Shown here in pieces: positions 1 to 8,292 of a DNA stretch of 64,000 nt. Position numbers and translations under genes: made by a program. The stretch is from Nitrospira sp. (GTDB taxonomy: Bacteria; Nitrospirota; Nitrospiria; Nitrospirales; UBA8639), in contig CP058931.1 in NCBI GenBank assembly GCA_024760505.1, positions 558,001-622,000 of the forward strand, read 5' to 3'. Position 1 is the first letter of the stretch. Each line of letters opens with the position of its first letter. The notes under the pieces were generated by a model that made no database searches, was not told where the DNA came from, and was given only the letters and a program-made list of their open reading frames with translations.

Positions 1-1902
1 TTGACCAAAGAGCAAATTCTAGAAATGTACTTAAACCAAATTTATTTCGGTCACGGTGCCTATGGAGTGGCCGCCGCCGCCTTAACCTATTTTGATAAAA
101 ACGTCTCGGATTTAAGTCTTCCTGAATCAGCATTTTTGGCTGGTCTTCCTAAAGCTCCAAACACTTATTCTCCCTATCGGAATCCAGATCTGGCTAAATC
201 GCGGAAAGAATTGGTCCTAGGGCGCATGGTAGAGGCCGGGTATATCACCAACGAGGAGGCGCAAGCCGCCATGGCCACGACCCTAAACTACCGCCACCAA
301 TCCATAGAACCGATCGCGGCCTATTTCCTGGAAGAGGTGCGTCAGCACTTGGTGGATCGGTACGGAGAAACCCTCGTGTATAAGGGTGGGCTACGAATCT
401 ACACCACCTTAAACATTGCCATGCAGAAAATCGCGGAAGAAGCGGTACGTACAGGACTCCGCCAATTAGATAAACGTCAAGGCTGGCGAGGACCGATTGA
501 ACATATTGCCTTTTCCAAAGATTTCACGCCTCCCGATACCTTTCCGGAGCTACAAAGTCCAAAGGCAGCTCTTGTCCATGGCCTGTACCGAGCGCTTGTG
601 ACTAACGTGACCAAACAATCTGCTCAAATCCTGATTGGAAATACCTATAAAGGTTCTATCCTTTTCGAGGATATGCGATGGGCCCAGCGGCGATTGGAAA
701 AAAGCGGGGATGTGGGAACAGCGGTCGTTCGCGATAAAGCCTCTCCCCTCCAACTCTTGAAGGTCGGAGACATTATTGAAGTCGCCCCAAAAAATGGCAC
801 TGTCGAGTCAGGCGAATTTGTCTTAGAGCAAACTCCAATCGTGGAAGGCGCCCTCATCGCCATGGATCCGAGGACAGGCGCGGTACAATCAATGGTGGGA
901 GGGTATGACTTTACTCGAAGTCAGTTTAATCGTGCAGTAATTGCCCGTCGACAACCCGGTTCCGCCTTTAAGCCACTCATTTATGCTTCGGCGCTTCAAC
1001 AAGGCCTGACACCGGCAACGCTGATTCTCGATGCCCCCGTCGTCTATGAAGACGAGGATTTAGACCGGGTATGGAAGCCGGAAAATTATGAAAAACGCTT
1101 TTTTGGAACCATTACCCTTCGTGAAGCACTGCGCCATTCCCGCAACGCCGCGACCGTCAGGTTGCTTGAACAAATCGGAGTTCCCCAGGTCGTCAATATT
1201 GCCAGCAATCTGGGAATTCGAAGTCCGCTCAGCCAGGACCTCTCTTTAGCCTTGGGGTCCTCCAGCGTGACCCTCCAAGAGATCACCTCCGCGTATGGCG
1301 TCTTTGCGAATCAGGGTTTGTGGCTTGAACCTTACCTGATTACCCATGCCAAGAACCTCAACGGGGAGATCCTCGAACAACACCAGTTCGAACCGCGGCA
1401 AGCCATGACCAAGGAAAACGCCTACCTGATCACCAATATGCTCATGGATGTCATTCAAAGCGGAACCGGAAGACTCGCCAAATCTATTGGACGGCCGTTG
1501 GCAGGGAAGACTGGAACCACAAATAGTTATAACGATGCGTGGTTTGTCGGGTATGCCCCGAATTTGGCGACAGGAGTATGGGTGGGATTTGATGGGGTTC
1601 GAACCCTCGGCAGATTGGAATCCGGAGCGCATGCAGCCCTGCCGATTTGGACCAAGTTTGTTGATCAAGCCCTTCTACACTCACCAGTTATGACCTTTCC
1701 CATCCCTAGTGATATTCAATTTGCCCAGATCGACACCACTACGGGTGACCTGCCATCCAAGACCAGTCGAAACATCAGTACAGAAGTTTTTCGTAAAGGA
1801 ACGGAACCAGGAAAAGCGGCTCCTCAGAAGGCGAACCCTATGGATTTTTTTGAGTTCGATCGGTTGAACTCGGATTCATCCAACCAGCTTTCCCCATTTT
1901 GA
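1..1902 (+). CDS. mrcA: Penicillin-binding protein 1A, 5' end missing
   Basis: Bifunctional murein glycosyltransferase/transpeptidase acting on the periplasmic face of the inner membrane. The visible 633 residues begin inside the glycosyltransferase domain (EMYLNQIYFG near residue 8), so the true start lies before the window and the TTG at base 1 is not a start. The transpeptidase domain is complete: catalytic SAFK at residues 321-324, SRN at 380-382 and KTG at 503-505. The tail after about residue 570 is low-complexity. The gene is convergent with iscX, 41 bp away. PBP1A family assignment is firm; the symbol is by family. Confidence 0.93.
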   Translation: MTKEQILEMYLNQIYFGHGAYGVAAAALTYFDKNVSDLSLPESAFLAGLPKAPNTYSPYRNPDLAKSRKELVLGRMVEAGYITNEEAQAAMATTLNYRHQSIEPIAAYFLEEVRQHLVDRYGETLVYKGGLRIYTTLNIAMQKIAEEAVRTGLRQLDKRQGWRGPIEHIAFSKDFTPPDTFPELQSPKAALVHGLYRALVTNVTKQSAQILIGNTYKGSILFEDMRWAQRRLEKSGDVGTAVVRDKASPLQLLKVGDIIEVAPKNGTVESGEFVLEQTPIVEGALIAMDPRTGAVQSMVGGYDFTRSQFNRAVIARRQPGSAFKPLIYASALQQGLTPATLILDAPVVYEDEDLDRVWKPENYEKRFFGTITLREALRHSRNAATVRLLEQIGVPQVVNIASNLGIRSPLSQDLSLALGSSSVTLQEITSAYGVFANQGLWLEPYLITHAKNLNGEILEQHQFEPRQAMTKENAYLITNMLMDVIQSGTGRLAKSIGRPLAGKTGTTNSYNDAWFVGYAPNLATGVWVGFDGVRTLGRLESGAHAALPIWTKFVDQALLHSPVMTFPIPSDIQFAQIDTTTGDLPSKTSRNISTEVFRKGTEPGKAAPQKANPMDFFEFDRLNSDSSNQLSPF

Positions 1903-1943
1903 TCGAACACTCCGGCAGGCCGATTACACCGTCACACGCGTTC

Positions 1944-2162
1944 TCAGGACTTGGCATCCTGATACTCTTCATACCAGGCCATTTGAATGGCCTCCAACTT
2001 TTTTTCATTGGACGTCTTGGGATCGTCCTTAAATTCAGGAAGGGCAACCACCCACGCATGTAAATCTGTAAACCTGACCGTTAATGGATCAAGGTCGGGA
2101 TGCTCTTCCTGCAGCCGAATAGCAATATCTTCAGTATCACCCCACATGAATTCCTGAGCCAT
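1944..2162 (-). CDS. iscX: Fe-S cluster assembly protein IscX
   Basis: A 72-residue acidic protein with the IscX core (PDLDPLTVRFTDLH and a C-terminal SNEKKLEAIQ...W segment). IscX binds the IscS desulfurase and iron and tunes the rate of cluster assembly in the cytoplasm. Length matches the family (about 66-72). A ribosome site (AAGGGG, 8 nt before the ATG) supports this start. It is the last gene of the minus-strand isc operon, 59 bp after hscA. Confidence 0.93.
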   Translation of the reverse strand: MAQEFMWGDTEDIAIRLQEEHPDLDPLTVRFTDLHAWVVALPEFKDDPKTSNEKKLEAIQMAWYEEYQDAKS

Positions 2163-2221
2163 GATTTCTTCCCCTTGGATTAATGGGTTTTGCCCATGCC
2201 GAAAGTCTCCCTATCGAGGGA

Positions 2222-4039
2222 TTATTTAATGACGTCAGATAATTTCTTACTTTCGAGAGCTTCTTTCAACGTGGCATCCATCAACACTTCGGCCAGATGG
2301 TGCGTCGTTTTTTCAACCTCAGCAATTTTCGCACGTATGGCACGATGATCATCCCCGTCTTTAACTTCACCAAGCTGCCGTAAAATCTGGCGAATGCTTT
2401 CCGTTTCCTTTTCATGAATTAAATTCGCTGCACGCCCCAGAGCTTTCTCGGTCGCCACGATGATCGCATTGGCTTCATTCCGTGCCTCTATAATCTGACG
2501 GGCTTTGATGTCTTCTGTGGCAAATTGGAAAGAATCACGAACCATCCCTTCCACCTCATCGTCGGTCAGTCCATGAGAAGGTTTCACCTGAACCGATTGC
2601 GCCTCACCGGTCCGGATATCTCTGGCCGTCACCTGTAGGATCCCATTGGCATCAATGAGAAAGTTGACTTCTACGCGAGGGACTCCTGCCGGCAACGGTG
2701 GAAGCTTTAATTGGAAGCGGGCCAAACTTCGATTATCTTTAACCAATTCCCGTTCTCCCTGGAGGATATGAATATCCACCGAGGTCTGCCCATCAACATA
2801 GGTCGTAAACATTTCCTTTGCACTGGTCGGAATCGTGGTATTTCGACGAATCAGCGCACTCATGACCCCGCCCATCGTTTCAATTCCCAATGACAGGGGA
2901 GTCACATCCAGTAGCAACAGGTCTGTGGTATGCCCGCCTAAAATATCAGCTTGAACAGCCGCCCCTAACGCGACGACTTCGTCAGGGTTCAGTTCAGAGT
3001 GCGGCTTTTTGCCAAACAGTTCTTCCACTTTTCGCCAAACCAGTGGCATGCGAGTATTCCCGCCGACCAGAACCACTTCATCAATCTGACTGGCGGTTAA
3101 GCCTGCATCTTTCAGGGCAAGCCGACAAGGCGCAAGGGTCCTTTCCACCAAACCCATCGTTAACGTTTCCATGCTCTCCCGCGTCCATACCTTTTCATAC
3201 GTCGAATTGGGAAGCTCTATCACCGCCCGAGTTTGGGTTTCATCCGACAACCGGATTTTGACACGTTCCGCCTCCAACCGAATGGTTTGCATTAAATCTG
3301 GATTCTCGCCAACTTTTAGGCCTTGAGTTTGAAAAATATCATCAACCATCACATCGACGAGCAGTTGATCGAAATCATCTCCCCCTAAATGGGTATCCCC
3401 ATTCGTTGCCAGAACTTCAAAGATTCCATCTTTTAATTTGAGAATAGAGATATCAAACGTCCCTCCGCCTAAATCATAAATTGCGATCAGACCTTGTGTC
3501 TTTTTCTGCAGGCCATACGCTAAGGAAGCAGCTGTCGGCTCATTGATGATACGCAGGATCTCCAATCCGGCAATCATACCCGCATCTTTGGTGGCCTGCC
3601 GCTGACTATCATTGAAATACGCCGGAACGGTGACCACAGCCTTGGAGATGTCTTCCTTTAAATACTCCTCGGCTCGCCGTTTTAATTCTTTCAGAATCAT
3701 GGCGGACACTTGAGGGGGAGAAAAGGTTTTGTCTCCAATTTCAATTCGAATGACCCCGTTTTTTTCATGAAGCTGGTAAGGAAAATACTTCAGGTCGTCC
3801 TTCACGTCAGCCAGCCCCTTGCCCATGAACCGCTTCACAGAATAAATGGTGTGGGAAGGATCACGAATTAAATGGGCTTTTGCCGGCTCTCCCACGATCA
3901 TCCCATTATCGGTTAACCCGACGATGGATGGCACCTTGTTCTGCCCGTCCGGGCCGGGGATGACATGAGGCCCCTCCTTATCCATAAAGGCAATCAGCGA
4001 ATTTGTCGTTCCCAAATCAATACCAACAATGCGACTCAC
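2222..4039 (-). CDS. hscA: Fe-S assembly Hsp70 chaperone HscA
   Basis: A 605-residue Hsp70-family ATPase that, with HscB, drives release of the nascent cluster from IscU. The N-terminal nucleotide-binding domain carries GIDLGTTNSL (residues 6-15), the phosphate-2 loop IYDLGGGTFDIS and VVLVGGNTRMP. The substrate-binding half begins with the linker LLLLDVTPLSLGIE. Slightly shorter than the usual 615-620. The start is GTG at 4039, with AAGGA 7 nt upstream. Its position after hscB identifies it as HscA rather than DnaK. Confidence 0.95.
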   Translation of the reverse strand: MSRIVGIDLGTTNSLIAFMDKEGPHVIPGPDGQNKVPSIVGLTDNGMIVGEPAKAHLIRDPSHTIYSVKRFMGKGLADVKDDLKYFPYQLHEKNGVIRIEIGDKTFSPPQVSAMILKELKRRAEEYLKEDISKAVVTVPAYFNDSQRQATKDAGMIAGLEILRIINEPTAASLAYGLQKKTQGLIAIYDLGGGTFDISILKLKDGIFEVLATNGDTHLGGDDFDQLLVDVMVDDIFQTQGLKVGENPDLMQTIRLEAERVKIRLSDETQTRAVIELPNSTYEKVWTRESMETLTMGLVERTLAPCRLALKDAGLTASQIDEVVLVGGNTRMPLVWRKVEELFGKKPHSELNPDEVVALGAAVQADILGGHTTDLLLLDVTPLSLGIETMGGVMSALIRRNTTIPTSAKEMFTTYVDGQTSVDIHILQGERELVKDNRSLARFQLKLPPLPAGVPRVEVNFLIDANGILQVTARDIRTGEAQSVQVKPSHGLTDDEVEGMVRDSFQFATEDIKARQIIEARNEANAIIVATEKALGRAANLIHEKETESIRQILRQLGEVKDGDDHRAIRAKIAEVEKTTHHLAEVLMDATLKEALESKKLSDVIK

Positions 4040-4065
4040 AATATATTCCTTTTAGCTGATGAAGA

Positions 4066-4743
4066 TTAGCCCGTGGTTTCGAGCAAATCGTTGACCATAT
4101 TCCGCACGTATGTTCGATTAGAAAGAATTTCCTGCATAGCACGCAAAATAGAATTTTTTTCCTCACGCGCATCACCTGGAAGAGGAGTGCGTGATTGCAC
4201 CTGATCCCATTGTTTGAATTGCCCCTTCAGGGACTCCTCCATTTCAGCCTGGCGTTTTTCCAAACGCTCTCGTTCGCCCTGCAACTTTTCCCGAAGGGCC
4301 TCAAGCTCAGGTGACGCGCCCTTGGGGACCAGTTGTCGGAAAATTTCCAAATCTTCTTGCAGCTCAAGAACCTCTTCAAACAAATCCGCCGGGGGATTCG
4401 ATCGAATATCTTTCACCGCTCCAGCCTCCAACCGGATCAAATATTCCGCCCGCTGAATGGGATCCTTGAGTGTGCGATAGCCGGCATTCAAAAAAGCAGA
4501 ATTCCCTAAACTAATGGCTTTTTCCGATTCATCTTTTGTGGAATAAAAATCCGGATGAAAAGTACGACTTAATTCATAAAATGTCTGTTCCAATTGTTGC
4601 TCGTCAATGTTCAACAGACGAGGGAGTTGAAAGCAGGCAAAATAGTCCAGGTCCTTTGAAAGCGGCTGAACTTTGACGCATTGCCCACAGAGATATTCTC
4701 CCGTCACTTCAGATTGGCAGTGCCAGCACATACTGCGGGCCAT
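4066..4743 (-). CDS. hscB: Co-chaperone HscB with N-terminal zinc-ribbon
   Basis: J-domain co-chaperone that delivers IscU to HscA. The J domain carries the HPD tripeptide (TFHPDFYS) and is followed by a C-terminal helical bundle (about the last 100 residues, rich in Glu and Arg) that binds IscU. Residues 5-22 form a CxxC...CxxC pair (CWHC and CGQC), a zinc-ribbon-like head resembling that of eukaryotic HSC20 and absent from E. coli HscB. The reading frame is open to 4944, but upstream of 4788 it overlaps iscA, so the start is ATG 4743 (225 aa) or ATG 4788 (240 aa); neither has a strong ribosome site. Confidence 0.9.
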   Translation of the reverse strand: MARSMCWHCQSEVTGEYLCGQCVKVQPLSKDLDYFACFQLPRLLNIDEQQLEQTFYELSRTFHPDFYSTKDESEKAISLGNSAFLNAGYRTLKDPIQRAEYLIRLEAGAVKDIRSNPPADLFEEVLELQEDLEIFRQLVPKGASPELEALREKLQGERERLEKRQAEMEESLKGQFKQWDQVQSRTPLPGDAREEKNSILRAMQEILSNRTYVRNMVNDLLETTG

Positions 4744-4807
4744 GGGAAGTTCCCGGGCCTTTATCGTGGTTGGATATTGATGTTCCATGTGTTTCTGGCT
4801 CTGACGA

Positions 4808-4838
4808 CTCGGGCATGGTGAACTGCCCCATGCCCGAG
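4808..4838 (-). promoter_or_regulatory. Perfect 11-bp stem-loop between iscA and hscB
   Basis: CTCGGGCATGG at 4808-4818 and its exact reverse complement at 4828-4838 enclose a 9-nt loop. It lies in the only substantial gap of the operon (iscA stop 4874, hscB start 4743 or 4788). No T-run follows, so it is not a typical terminator; an mRNA processing or stability element is more likely. The role is inferred. Confidence 0.6.
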
Positions 4839-4873
4839 TGGTTACGTCACTATGTGATTGAAGAAGATTGGGC

Positions 4874-5233
4874 TTATGCTGAAAACGACTCGCCACACCC
4901 ACATGTCTTGGTGGCATTAGGATTGATAAATTTGAAGGCACCACTCACCATGTCCTTTTGATAATCCAAGGTCATCCCCTGGAGATAAATGGCGCTTTTG
5001 GCATCGACGATTACTTTTACGCCATCCACTTCAGTGACGGTATCAAACTCCCCGATCTTGTCATCGAAGTTGACGGTATAGCTCAATCCCGAACAGCCGC
5101 CACCTTTCACTCCCAATCGAAGACCACCCTCAGTAATACCCTGAAGGTCCAATAACCGCTTGACCTCTTTCAAGGCCTCATCGGTCATGGCAACCGTTGA
5201 ATTGCTTTCCGTGGTATTTGTATCCATCGCCAT
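4874..5233 (-). CDS. iscA: A-type Fe-S carrier protein IscA
   Basis: A 119-residue HesB/IscA-family protein that carries Fe or Fe-S clusters from the IscU scaffold to target apoproteins. The three conserved cysteines are present: one in GGGCSGLSY and two in the C-terminal CGCGESF. The N-terminal extension of about 14 residues is Ser/Thr-rich. GGGAG lies 3 nt before the ATG at 5233 but 9 nt before the ATG at 5227, so translation may begin at the third codon. Located between iscU and hscB as in classical isc operons. Confidence 0.94.
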   Translation of the reverse strand: MAMDTNTTESNSTVAMTDEALKEVKRLLDLQGITEGGLRLGVKGGGCSGLSYTVNFDDKIGEFDTVTEVDGVKVIVDAKSAIYLQGMTLDYQKDMVSGAFKFINPNATKTCGCGESFSA

Positions 5234-5268
5234 TTCTCCCTAAAACAAATCGTGAACAGTTCCCTGAC

Positions 5269-5685
5269 CTAGGATGAGGTCGTTGCTGCTTCTGGCTTGC
5301 CCTTTTTCTCTCCCGCTTTTTTCTGGTAATCCCCCAAGGCCGCTTTAATGGCATCCTCAGCCAACACGGAACAATGGATTTTGACGGGTGGAAGGTTCAA
5401 TTCATGAACAATATCCGTATTCTTAATTTTTTGAGCATCTTCTATGGTTTTCCCTTTGAGCCACTCGGTCGCCAAACTGGAACTGGCAATGGCCGAACCA
5501 CAGCCAAACGTTTTGAACTTGGCATCCACAATAGTGTCGTTTTCGACTTTAATTTGGAGTTTCATCACATCTCCGCATTCCGGAGCTCCGACGACACCTG
5601 TTCCGACATCGTCGGCATCTTTTTGAAAACTTCCCACATTACGGGGATTGTTGTAATGATCAATGACTTTTTCACTATAGGCCAT
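5269..5685 (-). CDS. iscU: Fe-S cluster scaffold IscU
   Basis: A 138-residue scaffold on which IscS-derived sulfur and iron form a [2Fe-2S] cluster. Ligand residues are C37 and D39 (PECGD), C62 (FGCGS) and C105 (IHCSV). The LPPVK motif recognised by HscA is at residues 98-102, which marks this as the Isc rather than the Suf type. The C-terminal extension is Lys-rich. A strong ribosome site (GGAGGG, 7 nt before the ATG) supports the start. Confidence 0.96.
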   Translation of the reverse strand: MAYSEKVIDHYNNPRNVGSFQKDADDVGTGVVGAPECGDVMKLQIKVENDTIVDAKFKTFGCGSAIASSSLATEWLKGKTIEDAQKIKNTDIVHELNLPPVKIHCSVLAEDAIKAALGDYQKKAGEKKGKPEAATTSS

Positions 5686-5767
5686 GGGCTATCCCTCCCT
5701 TTGTTGTATGGTATGACTTTGTATTTTTTAAAACCATTTTGAATATGTCTTCAAGTATATCAATTAA

Positions 5768-6982
5768 TTAGTGAGCTGCCCATTGAACGCTTTTCAAATC
5801 GACCCCTTCCTTGGCCATCTCATAGAGCGGAGACATCTCACGTAGGTGCGTCACAGCCTTAATCATGCGATCAATGGTGTATTCCACCTCCTCATCGGTA
5901 TTAAATCGACCAAGCCCAAAGCGGATCGAAGAATGGGCCAAATCCGATCCAACTCCCAAGGCACGCAACACATAAGAGGGCTCAAGTGTGGCCGACGTAC
6001 AAGCCGAACCAGAAGACAGGGCAATTTCTTTGACCCCCATGAGCAACGCCTCCCCTTCGACATAGGCAAAACTAATATTGAGATTGTTCGGCAACCGCTC
6101 AGTCGGATGCCCGTTTAAATAAACCTCATCCATACCCTTCATAATGCCTTCTTGAAGGCGATCGCGCATCTTGGCCATTCGAACAGACTCCGTCGACATC
6201 TCCTGCTCGCATAGTTCGCAGGCTTTTCCAAATCCGACAATGAGCGGCACAGCCAGGGTTCCCGAACGCATACCCCGCTCATGACCTCCACCATACATCA
6301 TCGCCTCCAACCTCACTCTTGGTGCCTTACGTCGGACATATAGGGCCCCCACGCCTTTGGGACCATAAATCTTATGGGCGGTAAAGGACATCAGGTCAAT
6401 TCCCATTTCCTGAACATTCACAGGAATTTTCCCCACCCCTTGTGTCGCGTCACAGTGGAAAAGGACACCTTTTTCTTTAGCAACTTTTCCAATGGCCGCC
6501 ACGGGATTGATCGTACCGATCTCATTGTTGGCCATCATAATCGAAATTAAAATCGTCTGATCAGTAATGGCATTGCGTACATCATCAGGGCTCACCATGC
6601 CGGCTTTATCCACGGGGAGGAAAGTGACCTTGATACCCTTCTTTTCCAAATATTTCGCCGTATCAATCACCGCCCGGTGTTCCGTCGAACTTGTAATGAT
6701 ATGATTTCCTTTTTCCCGGTACATCTCCACCACGCCCTGCAAGGCCAGATTATCCGATTCCGTCGCCCCACTGGTAAAAATAAGTTCTTTGGCATCGGCG
6801 TGGATAAGATGCGCAATCTGCTTTCGGGCTACTTCCACCGCCTCTTCAGCTTCCCAACCGAACGTATGATTCCGGCTGGCCGCATTCCCAAATTTTTCGG
6901 TGAAGAAGGGGAGCATCATTTCAAGCACCCGAGGATCGCAGGGGGTCGTTGAATGATTATCCAAATATATAGGCAACTTCAT
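5768..6982 (-). CDS. iscS: Cysteine desulfurase IscS
   Basis: A PLP enzyme (404 residues) converting cysteine to alanine and delivering persulfide sulfur to IscU and other acceptors. The PLP-binding lysine is K204 in TAHKIYGPKG. The active-site cysteine is C328 in SSGSACTSA on the long mobile loop of group I desulfurases. The start codon overlaps the iscR stop (ATGA at 6979-6982), with AAGGAG 7 nt upstream, so translation is probably coupled to iscR. Confidence 0.97.
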   Translation of the reverse strand: MKLPIYLDNHSTTPCDPRVLEMMLPFFTEKFGNAASRNHTFGWEAEEAVEVARKQIAHLIHADAKELIFTSGATESDNLALQGVVEMYREKGNHIITSSTEHRAVIDTAKYLEKKGIKVTFLPVDKAGMVSPDDVRNAITDQTILISIMMANNEIGTINPVAAIGKVAKEKGVLFHCDATQGVGKIPVNVQEMGIDLMSFTAHKIYGPKGVGALYVRRKAPRVRLEAMMYGGGHERGMRSGTLAVPLIVGFGKACELCEQEMSTESVRMAKMRDRLQEGIMKGMDEVYLNGHPTERLPNNLNISFAYVEGEALLMGVKEIALSSGSACTSATLEPSYVLRALGVGSDLAHSSIRFGLGRFNTDEEVEYTIDRMIKAVTHLREMSPLYEMAKEGVDLKSVQWAAH

Positions 6983-7464
6983 AATTGAACTCCTTTTGTT
7001 TTACGAGATTCCACAATGATTAAGGGGGGCTCGGCCATCATATCTTCAATAGACATGCTACTGAGTAAATGAAAAATGCTTTCTTGGACGCGCAACAGAG
7101 GCGTCCTGATATTGCAATGCTCAATTTGTTCACAAGAGGCATGTTCATCTTTCTCATGATAGCAGTCAGCAATCCCCAGTGGGCCTTCAATAGCTTCCAG
7201 CACCTGCGCGATGGAAATCTCCCGTGGCTCACGGGCCAAGAGATAGCCTCCCTTTGGTCCGTTTTGGCTCTCCACCATGTCATATTTAGCCAAGGTTTGA
7301 AGCACTTTGGCTAACAACTCCAGGGGAATATGATGTTCCTCAGCGATTTCCTTGGTGTTGACGACCCTATTCGGATTAAAAGGACTGGTTTCCCCAGATC
7401 GAACCATGGCCATATATTGGAGAGCCATCAGGGCATAATCTGCTTTTTTCGAGAGCTTCAGCAT
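6979..7464 (-). CDS. iscR: Rrf2-family Fe-S-sensing regulator IscR
   Basis: A 161-residue winged-helix repressor and first gene of the isc operon. It has an N-terminal HTH (KADYALMALQYMA; IPLELLAKVLQTL) and three cysteines, C101, C111 and C117, in the region that ligates the [2Fe-2S] cluster in IscR. The spacing here is C-x9-C-x5-C rather than the E. coli C-x5-C-x5-C. Holo-IscR normally represses its own operon; a plausible operator lies in the gap shared with fdx. Confidence 0.92.
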   Translation of the reverse strand: MLKLSKKADYALMALQYMAMVRSGETSPFNPNRVVNTKEIAEEHHIPLELLAKVLQTLAKYDMVESQNGPKGGYLLAREPREISIAQVLEAIEGPLGIADCYHEKDEHASCEQIEHCNIRTPLLRVQESIFHLLSSMSIEDMMAEPPLIIVESRKTKGVQL

Positions 7465-7526
7465 AGTTAAGTATTAAAATTGATAGTATTTATTTAGCCA
7501 TAATGCCGACTTATATGATCGGGTTT

Positions 7527-7556
7527 AATGTATCATTGACCTCTTGGGTCAGTCAA
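7527..7556 (-). promoter_or_regulatory. Candidate sigma-70 promoter of the isc operon
   Basis: Reading the minus strand, TTGACT (7556-7551) and TACATT (7532-7527) are separated by 18 bp and lie about 60 bp upstream of the iscR start. The spacer holds the inverted repeat TGACC/GGTCA (7537-7551). Assigned by consensus reading only. Confidence 0.4.
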
Positions 7557-7569
7557 GACTAAAATGGTC
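7557..7569. promoter_or_regulatory. Candidate IscR operator between iscR and fdx
   Basis: GACTAAAATGGTC matches the core of the E. coli type 1 IscR site (GACT-RWWWY-AGTC) at 12 of 13 positions. It abuts the -35 hexamer of the proposed iscR promoter and could serve both divergent genes. The outer arms of the consensus match poorly, so the call is tentative. Confidence 0.42.
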
Positions 7570-7668
7570 GGAGATCCATTTAGTCGGAATTAGTCAGGAT
7601 AAACATAATCAACCAAGAACTAATTTTGAAAATTTATTTTTAACTCATTGTTTTGTAAGGAGAATTAA

Positions 7669-8082
7669 ATGGGAGGCAGCAATCCATATATTGAGAAAAG
7701 CGAAACCGCAGTCGCGAAGAAACCATTTAAACTGACCTTTATTACACCTGAAAAGCCCATTGAAATTGAGGTTGACCCGGAAAAGTTCCCTTATGGGGAG
7801 ACAGGATTGCCTGGGAGCATCCTCGATATCGCGCTGGGAAATGGGATAGATGTGGAACATGCCTGTGGTGGAGTCTGTGCCTGCTCAACCTGTCATATCA
7901 TTGTGAAGCAGGGGCTGGACACCTGTAACGAGGCTACGGATGACGAAAATGACCAATTAGATGAAGCTCCCGGCCTTACCCTGCAATCAAGACTAGGATG
8001 CCAGTGCGTCCCGAATGGGGAAAAAGACCTCATTATTGAAATCCCCGCATGGAATAAAAACCTTGTCAAAGAAAGTCACTAA
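7669..8082 (+). CDS. fdx: Isc-type [2Fe-2S] ferredoxin
   Basis: A 137-residue adrenodoxin-like ferredoxin supplying electrons for Fe-S assembly. Cluster ligands are C66, C72 and C75 in HACGGVCACSTC plus a distal cysteine in LGCQC. It has an N-terminal extension of about 20 residues. AAGGAG lies 6 nt before the ATG. In most isc operons fdx follows hscA; here it stands alone and faces away from iscR across a 204-bp shared control region. Confidence 0.94.
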   Translation: MGGSNPYIEKSETAVAKKPFKLTFITPEKPIEIEVDPEKFPYGETGLPGSILDIALGNGIDVEHACGGVCACSTCHIIVKQGLDTCNEATDDENDQLDEAPGLTLQSRLGCQCVPNGEKDLIIEIPAWNKNLVKESH

Positions 8083-8292
8083 GGGGACACGGTTGTTTAA
8101 ACGAGACAGGGGGTGAGAAGGATGTCCTCTTGCACTCTCTCCATATTTTCCCGTCCGAACTTCTTCGAACAATGAGGGCCACCCTCAGAAGGGATCATTA
8201 CCAGATTTCATCAAAGATCAAAATAAGACCCTAGCAATTATTGACTTCTTCCTGTATAAAAAACCCTTACAGCAGACAACCTCTTCTACTGA

